Below are positions 57,177 to 64,000 of a DNA stretch of 64,000 nt, piece by piece. Both the position numbers and the translations under genes were made by a program. Source of the stretch: Butyriboletus loyo (lineage: Eukaryota > Basidiomycota > Agaricomycetes > Boletales > Boletaceae); assembly GCA_038093515.1 (NCBI GenBank), contig JBBPSI010000001.1, forward strand, positions 496,001-560,000, read 5' to 3'. The notes under the pieces were generated by a model that was given only the letters and a program-made list of their open reading frames with translations, was not told the DNA's origin and made no database searches. Every line of letters begins with the position of its first letter. The stretch's first letter is position 1.

Positions 57177-59136
57177 TCAGGTATCGGTTTTCCGTTTACT
57201 CAGCTTTCGCCGACGTGTCCTTTCTTTGGTTCCTTCGGCCTCGGACGCCGTCTTCGTTGGAGAATCTCCGTTTACCAACACGGCGTCGTCATGAAACATG
57301 GGTGCATGGTCCGGTATGGGTGTTTTTACTGGAAAAGCGGATGATCTCTTCCGTAGAAATCTTGGATTTTGACTATACATAGCAGACCGCCCTTTGAAAT
57401 GTGCACCCTCTAAAGCAGGATCATCCGGATATACTTCCTGCCAAGTTGCAGCTTCGGCTGGAGGCAAGTTGTGCTGCAACTGCGGTGGCTGAGGCTGGAG
57501 TGGGGCTGGCATCACAAGGCGTTTCGGAAGGTGGCGTATCCGCGGGGGTTCTAAAGATTTATTTTGTACACTGAAAGAGGATTGTGTGATCGTGCTGTCC
57601 AGTTTATAAGAATTGTCCAATGATTGTACACTTTTATGTCGGGGTCCATCAGGTAGCAGAGCAGGTACTGCGCTCTCTGTCGACTGTGTTTTCCAGGACT
57701 TGGGATTGAAGGAAGGTTGTGGGGTATGTTGCGGCGATCGTGAAGAACTTGAACTATGTAATCTAGATTCGTATCGGGGCGGAGGAAAGCCGGTCGTTTC
57801 AATTTGACAGGGGACATAAGGCGCAGCAACACGATCGTGATGGAGTGGGAGGCTACTGGGTATGTCAGGCGTGTTGTCTCCAAAATAGCGTTCCCGAGGA
57901 ACATGCAGTGATGGTGATGATAGTCGGTTCTGGAAGCCATCGAAAAATCCCAGGGGCGATGACTTATCGGGAGAATGCGTCCGGGTATTTGGTAGTGATG
58001 GGCTTCGGGAGTGGTTAGGTCGGGTGGCGAATGCAACTGTGTTCGGCTGAGGGTGGAACTGACTTGGAAATGAAACTATATTTAAAGCATGAGAAGTATA
58101 GATGGTATTTTGTCGAAGGATTTGGCCGGGTTCAAGGTTTAATGATAATCCCGTCCCCCTGTTGGCGGATGGTATCCTGGAAGCAGACTACACGCAACCG
58201 GTGTCAAGACACGGTGACTCGCATGATAGATTATTGAACTTACTTGGTTTTGGCCGGGACGCAAAGGACGCGGGTGGAGCTTGATGGTATGATAAGCAAG
58301 ATGGACAAGTGCGGGCAGGCAAGCTGACACACCTCGCGCTGCTTTGAATGATGCATATTGCCTCTGCGAGAGGCAGTATCACTATATCTTCGAGGTAGGG
58401 AGGGTTGCGCAAGGTTGCTACCAATTGCTTCGTATGGTCCGCCATGATGGTAGCTAACTCCAGATGGGTCCGTCTCGTCCAATTCATCGATACGATCCAG
58501 ACTGTGACGACTGGTGAGCCGACGAATGAGAGTTTTCATCCTTCCTTTGCGGGGAACGTTGGTGTTCTGTAACGCGACCGGCTTCAGATTGTTCCTCGTT
58601 AGGGTATTAGTGCTGTCCGATTTTGGCGGAATTTTTGGCACGGGGAAGTGTGGAGGAGGTTCCAGGATGACATTGGGGTGCGTGGAAGGAGGTGAAACGG
58701 GGTTTGAAGGGGAGAGAGAGAGCAGCGAGACAGGGGAAGGAGATCCACGGGAGTGGGTGGGAGATTGGGAGTGAGAGGTACCTGATGAAAGGGTAGGCGA
58801 TGTAAATGGAGAAAATGAGGAGAGGGGGTCGGATTCGGAAGACAGAGAGGGGGAGTGGGACGGTGGGGCATCGGGGAGGGGCATGCGAGGGGAGATAGTG
58901 CGTGGTGGGGAGGCAGGAAGCGGGTGGGATATCTTGGGAGGGAGGGCTTTGTAAGATGCAACATTGGGGATAGGGAAGTGAGGATTCGAGCGTGGGTCGG
59001 GAGAGAAAGCGGGATCGTCGAGTGTAGCGGACGAGAGAGGGAGCTTGAAGCGTGACCTTGTCGTGTCGAGCTGGCCAAAGCTACGGATCACATTCTCATC
59101 TTCTCGTGGTCGATAAAAGACGGTCCAGGGAGCCAT
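57177..59136 (-). CDS. Unidentified proline/serine-rich protein with a HHGGPYEA motif
   Basis: I do not recognise this as a named gene. The first exon encodes MAPWTVFYRPREDENVIRSF, a long Ser/Pro-rich low-complexity stretch, then a basic segment (RKGRMKTLIRRLTSRHSLDR) and DELDETDPSGVSYHHGGPYEAI. The His-His-x-Gly-Pro-Tyr-Glu-Ala pattern resembles the GPY/F motif of Pal1-type cell-morphology proteins and of many hypothetical basidiomycete proteins. Further exons are Pro/Gln/His-rich and end in TKERTRRRKLSKRKTDT. Overall it looks intrinsically disordered with basic patches. The exact intron positions between 58330 and 57620 are unsure. Its ATG lies 50 bp from the divergent Sld2 ATG. Pal1 relationship is a guess. 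Confidence 0.55.
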
Positions 59137-59186
59137 GGTCGGAGTGAGAGTGAACGCGGTGTGGTCTTGCCAGTCGCTCCCACCTC

Positions 59187-60862
59187 ATGTCGCACCCTCT
59201 CGCTCTCGTTCGCGCAGAGATAAAGGCTTGGGAACGCGACTTTGCCTCCAGACATGGCAGAGACCCCTCCCTACAAGACATTCGGGACCACCCTCCCATC
59301 GGTGCGCCATCCTTCTGACGCGTCCCCATTCACGCTCACCCCACTCCCATCCAGCCGAGAAATACAAGCTCTACAAGAAACTCTCCAAAGCAGCTGCCAA
59401 TCCGTCCACCCCTCCTCGATCCCACTCTCGTCTTCCCCTACCAAAATCCCGTCCGGCTGAGTCAGTCCCTACTCTGCCTGGATTCAACCCCTTCTCCCCC
59501 GTCAAGAAAACTGCTAAACACCATCATGCCGTGGCACGAACCTCGCCGCATCGAAACCCATTCGCAACCCCAGCCAAGAATAACTCAACACCCCGCCGAC
59601 GTACGGCGACTCCTCCCGACCCGTTCCCGTCGATCCTGCCACCGCAGCAAGACGCTACCGCATCATCTTCTCGTAGTCACCCCGTATCCACAACTGCAGT
59701 CTCTCGAGCTCGCAAGCGTTTACGTGGAGAACCGGTCTCGCCCTCTCCCAACAAGCCAAAACGCCAGCGCATCCGCTCGCAGGCTCCCCCACCCACCTTC
59801 AAATTACAACACGACTCCTCGAATAGCGAACACGAACCCGACCAAGAATTACCACAATGCGACTTTTCCTCATCTTTCGTGGCCGATTCTCCGGTAAAGG
59901 CTCCTGCAGGTGGCAAGTCGTTCAAACTATTATTCGACGATGTCCTTCCAGCCCTTTCCTTGGCTAAGAAACCCATTGGCTCATCTCTCGCAAAGCTCGA
60001 GTCTCCTCCAGAGGCAGGCTTTTCACAGCGAGCTTCTGTAGATCCTTCTGTTCCGACTGTCCTCGAGCATCATCACAACATCAAGTCAAAAAGTATTCCC
60101 TCCGGGCCGGAACATCGAGTCAATCGCATTCAGGGCAAGATCTCCGCCCAAATTTTCCCCACAAAAGACTACCTACCCGCATCATCACACAAGCCCACCT
60201 TCAAAACGGTAGTTTCTGAGGTTTTACAACCAAGGACGTCGATCAAACGTGCCCTGGATGGTGATGATCTCGTGCTTGAGCAGACAGAGCTCAGCACTCC
60301 ATTGCAGTCACAGTATACCTTGGTCCCGCCATCACCCCCTCCGCAAGATTCGATCAATCGGGATGCTGGCAAACGAAAGGTGAAGACCATTGCTAGTCGG
60401 AAAAAGCCAAGAGTTGAGGATGAAGAGAGCGATGAAGGAGTGGACAGCCCAGACGACATCATACTCAAAATAGCGACCGTCAGTCTGGATCGGGGAAAGC
60501 ACTCGTATCGACACGCCGACGACCTCGGTTGGGATCCATTACTACATCCCAGAACCCCCAACCATGATCCAGCTGCCAAGCAGCAGATTGATGTAGATCA
60601 TCACGCGTCGGGCACGTTTAGTGTAGACTTGCCTGATAAATTCCGCCGCGTGCTGGCAATCTCACCTTCGCGATGCAAGAACGCCACGGAGGAACGTGTC
60701 GTCCGTGGATTACTGTATGGTGATCGCGTCGGGCACTATGACCCTTCAAGAGGAGGAGATGTATGGGACGCTGGCGAGACGGATGAAGGCGCCCAAGGGG
60801 ACGTAGAGACCGAGGACGATTGGGAAGGTGAACCTGTGCCTTGGGAAGTCGGGGAACTGTAA
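59187..60862 (+). CDS. SLD2: DNA replication regulator Sld2
   Basis: Sld2 is a CDK target that binds Dpb11 when phosphorylated and helps load the replicative helicase at origins; its N-terminus is shared with RecQL4. Exons 59187-59301 and 59355-60862 give 540 codons. The N-terminal domain reads EIKAWERDFASRHGRDPSLQ, DIRDHPPI-AEKYKLYKKLSK after removal of a 53-nt intron. The middle is rich in Ser/Thr-Pro sites suited to CDK control (for example TPPRS, FSPVKK, TSPHRNPFATPAK). The C-terminus matches fungal Sld2: LPDKFRRVLAISPSRCKN and DWEGEPVPWEVGEL. The start at 59187 is the first ATG in frame with the EIKAWERDF exon; a longer open frame from 59135 is out of frame with it. Confidence 0.9.
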
Positions 60863-61462
60863 CTTTGCGCACTGTATGTGGTTATGCTAGGCTGCTGTGC
60901 TTTCACTTTGCAGTGCTTTCATATCAGTGCTTTCACGCCGTCTTCCTTGCCACGAAATGCAGGAGCTAACAGGCGATGCGTGCCCCCCACGTGCCCGCTA
61001 GTGAACATCCTGTGTCGAGGGTGCAGCTCCCTGAATGTAAAGCTGTACCGCACTGCTCAAGTGAGTGAATATGTAAGATATGCACCACTGACAGCCCGGT
61101 AGTCGTTGCGCATGAGCCTGAACGTACTTCGCTCCCTTCGATTTTACACCGTCGGGCCACGCCTCTTGCGCGTGTGGTCGGACCTCCGTGTCTCGGAGCG
61201 TGCCTCGCCTGTTCAAATGGTTCATTCCACACACGATTGATCAATCTGACCAGCCCGCATCCACAAGTCAGTGCCGAGAGCAGCCTGGAAGGGTGCATAG
61301 CGTGAACGCAGCGAAGGGTGCAACTCACCTATTTAACCTCCTGACCCTTGCTTCCAATTCCTTGTTCTCCGACATCTTAAGCCCCGTATTCTTCGACCGT
61401 AGCAAACTTGAAGAGTCATTTTAGCTTCTAATCGTCTCACCACCCTACTCCGTGACCAGACC
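60863..61462. other. Intergenic spacer between Sld2 and F-box/LRR-like genes
   Basis: About 600 bp without a supported exon. Just after the Sld2 stop, GTGCTTTCA occurs three times (60897-60905, 60913-60921, 60927-60935). The remainder is presumably the promoter of the next gene. Confidence 0.45.
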
Positions 61463-63790
61463 ATGTTCCCTGCTCTGTTCCGCGACCCCGATGCCGCGAA
61501 GAGGCTCCTCGATACTATCATCGAGTCACCCAATGGACGTCGCACCATGTCTCGATTGGCGCGTACCTGCAAGGCAATGTGCGAGCCCGCGCTGGATGTG
61601 CTCTGGAGAGAGCTCGATTCACTTCTGCCGCTCATCTCGCTGTTCCCCAACAACATCATGAAGAGAGCCCGCCGTCCAGGGCTTGGTTTGGTTGGTCTTG
61701 GTCGCTGGTACTCTACGCATTGCTGACAGGCCATGATACAGGCCAAGGCGCCAGACGCCGAGGACTGGGACAGAGTCCTCGCATATGGCGAACGTGTCCG
61801 CCGCGTTGCATACATCGAGTCATCTCCGAGCGTCTCACCTTCCGTCTTCGCCATCATTGCAGAAAACCGCCCTGTACCCTACATCTTGCCTCACTTGAAG
61901 ACACTCATATGGAGAGTAGACACTGCAGCCGGTTTGGAACGTTCCACGCTTTTCTTGAACCCAGAGTTGCAGAGCTTGATCTTGGAAGTCGGCACTAGGA
62001 TTCCGCAGCTTGGCGCCTATCTTATGAATGTTTGCAGCCAAACTCAGCTCACCGCCTTGTCATTCACCTCCCCCACCAGCCTCCCTGAGACGTTCACAGA
62101 TCTCGTACGCTCGCAGAATACGCTCGAGAAACTGGCTTTGGTTGCACCTGGTGCTTTGTCGTCCCAGGTTGGGCAGTGGGCTGCTTCCTTACCTGCTCTT
62201 CACACCCTCGAACTGGATCTCACCGGAAGATCAATCATTGCCGTGGAAGGTTTCTTCGATGACATCGTCTCCTCCGGAGCGGTAACCCCCAGTGAGGCGT
62301 CATCCGACAGTGGAGTTTTCTCTGGTGACGAGATAGACTTCACGGAGATTAAGAAGTCGTCACTTCGCCTTACAGGCGACTTGCACTCGGGCGGTGTGTT
62401 CACGGATCTTCGGAGCCTTCAACTGACTGGTGAAGTTGCGAACATTGCCGTATTCTTAAAGCACATCACGAGCGAGCTCACCAGTCTTGAGCTCATCATT
62501 GAAGATCCCCCTGACATGGCTGATTGGCAAGACCTCTCAGTCTTGATATGTGAGCGGTTTAGCCGGACGCTCCTTTCTCTGCGGATCGGTGCAACTGGCG
62601 CATCTCGATTTACAGAGCTTGTTCGAGCGACGTCTCGTGCAGCTGCGGATCAACCCTCTCGCCACCTCCCACTCCAATATCTCTCCTCCCTCCCTGCCCT
62701 TATCCGCCTCGAAATAGACCTTCCAGAGTCGACGCTCTTCTTCAATGAAGACTTGCGTTATATCGCCAAAGCATGCCCCCACATCGAGACCCTACGGTTG
62801 TGTCCTATGGCCCGATTTTCGGGTACTTCGGGCCCAAACCTCACTCTGGAAGGCATCGCGAGTCTCACGCAAAACTGTATGCGGCTGCAGAACCTTGCAC
62901 TCGTGCTAGACGCGCGCCCGGGATCCGCGGAAACGTTGTCCGCGCTCGAGGTTTCCTCGAGGTCGCTTCTTCGCCTCCATGTGGGCCATTCCGTCGTCAA
63001 CGATCCTCTTCACACCACCATTCTTCTCAGTCACCTTGCGCCACACCTCGAGTTGTTGAAGTGGTTCCATGAGAAGAACCGTCCAGGTTATGTGGAAGCC
63101 AATGCTCAGGGGTGGCAGAGGGCATCGGATTGGCTGCCCCATCTTCAGGGCCTTCGTCTCATGGAAAGGGCCAAGGCTCTTGGACGAGAGGCTAAAAGAC
63201 CCACGAAGGAGCAAAGCGTTGACGCTACTATCAAAAAGACCTACGTCAACAAGTTTGCTCACGTCAGACCCAAGACCGTCGAGCAGGGAATTCAGTCGGC
63301 GCCGTCCCTCGTTGACCGGATGGTTCAGATCAAACCCGATCTGTTTTCTGTCTTTGTAGATGCGACACCGAAGTGCGTCGAGACTGCGGTCGATGCAACT
63401 CCCGAAGTTGCTCATCAGTCTGTCGGTGTCGGACCTGTGATGGCTGATGCCGAGGTCGACGCTACGCCACCCCCAGATACCAAATCCATGGAGACCTCTT
63501 TTGACGACACCGCATACCTCTTCCAAAAATATGGCGATATCCATGCAATCCCTTCTGTTCTCCCTGCTATCTTCACCGGGCTGCTCGCCCTTGCATGCCG
63601 TGTTTTCCTTACCTACCCTCTCACACTGCCTAAGCATATGCTCGACAAATCGCTTTCTATGCTCCATGCTCCAAAAAAGAATGGTGATGAGCCATCAAAC
63701 GAAAAGTACGAGCTCCAAGGCACTCCATGCAACACCGCTCCATCGACGGTCGAGCTCTTGGACCATGGCATCCCTCCTGTTGGTCTATGA
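61463..63790 (+). CDS. F-box/LRR-like protein with a C-terminal hydrophobic segment
   Basis: The first exon (61463 to about 61695) encodes RTMSRLARTCKAMCEPALDVLWRELDSLLPL, which fits the F-box-like module common in Agaricomycetes (a run of helices ending in LDxLWRxL). After a short intron (GTTGGT...GACAG) an approximately 690-codon exon contains leucine-rich-repeat-like units (HLKTLIWRVD, PELQSLILEVGTRI, QLTALSFTSP, ALHTLELDL, DLRSLQLTG, SLPALIRLEIDLP, HIETLRLCP). Such proteins usually act as substrate adaptors of SCF ubiquitin ligases. The C-terminal third is unusual: VDAT(P) recurs four times, followed by IPSVLPAIFTGLLALACRVFLTYPL, a plausible membrane helix. The stop at 63788-63790 may not be final; an in-frame splice to the open frame at about 63852 onward is possible. 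Confidence 0.7.
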
Positions 63791-64000
63791 ATTCTCCTTC
63801 TGTGGCGGACGTTTTTACTCATATAGTACACGGGTGCTGGCGCTTGTTGTAGGGTTATTATCATCATGAATACTATTCTAGCGCAGATTGGAAAGGAGAG
63901 GGCTCGATTGAACACGTTGAGACAACGTCTGTGGCAGGTACTACGGCCACGTCGAAAGACGAAGAGGTAGAGTGCATCGGTGGACAGGGGCTTTCCAAAG

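Noticed and set aside
59135..60862. A single 575-codon open frame starting at 59135 for the Sld2 gene
   Set aside because: Its first 70 codons read low-complexity sequence, whereas the other frame encodes the conserved EIKAWERDFASRHGRDPS block. The intron at 59302-59354 reconciles them with a start at 59187.

Overview
The window looks like nuclear DNA of a filamentous basidiomycete, most likely an Agaricomycete. Almost every gene is broken by many short introns (about 46-70 nt, GT...AG). Genes are packed on both strands with short spacers. The set of families fits a higher fungus: fungal Zn(II)2Cys6 regulator, Prm10/ThrE transporter, fungal glucosylceramide synthase, Sld2, Tea1-type kelch protein, P450 and F-box/LRR protein. 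I see no mobile element, rRNA, convincing tRNA or CRISPR array. Exon boundaries were inferred by eye from reading frame, splice consensus and remembered family motifs; no search was run.

Layout. 1-9.1 kb: TatD nuclease (+), ceramide glucosyltransferase (+), homeodomain factor (-), exocyst Sec3 (+), REEP/DP1/Yop1-type ER-shaping protein (-). 9.3-15.2 kb: Zn cluster transcription factor (+), Prm10-like transporter (+). 15.4-27.8 kb: three tandem minus-strand nuclear genes, namely a SNF2/RING helicase, an RNase III/dsRBD protein with a degenerate active site, and a PHD-chromo-SNF2 remodeler resembling Mit1/CHD. 27.9-34.0 kb: lipid-droplet hydrolase (-) back to back with exocyst Sec8 (+). 34.1-39.4 kb: LYR-motif protein (-), lipase (+), S-formylglutathione hydrolase (+). 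39.6-47.4 kb: FHA-kinase of Chk2/Rad53 type (-) and Tea1/Kel1-type kelch coiled-coil protein (+). 47.6-53.9 kb: Rrp5 (-) and SF3A2/Prp11 (+). 54.3-64 kb: cytochrome P450 (-), an unidentified proline/serine-rich protein (-), Sld2 (+), F-box/LRR-like protein (+).

Themes. Polarised secretion is represented by Sec3, Sec8 and the Tea1-like protein. Chromatin and genome maintenance are represented by two SNF2 ATPases, the FHA kinase and Sld2. RNA metabolism is represented by Rrp5, SF3A2 and the RNase III-like protein. Most of this probably reflects ordinary housekeeping gene density rather than a dedicated cluster.

The most unusual observation is a set of 8-nt internal microexons, each holding a critical motif: the first zinc-ligand cysteine of the Zn2Cys6 domain (9419-9426), the start of SF3A2 right after a 4-nt coding first exon (53044-53051), and, less certainly, the Asp-Leu-Lys of the kinase catalytic loop (40568-40575). 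All three enter in phase 1 and leave in phase 0, so skipping any of them would shift the frame.
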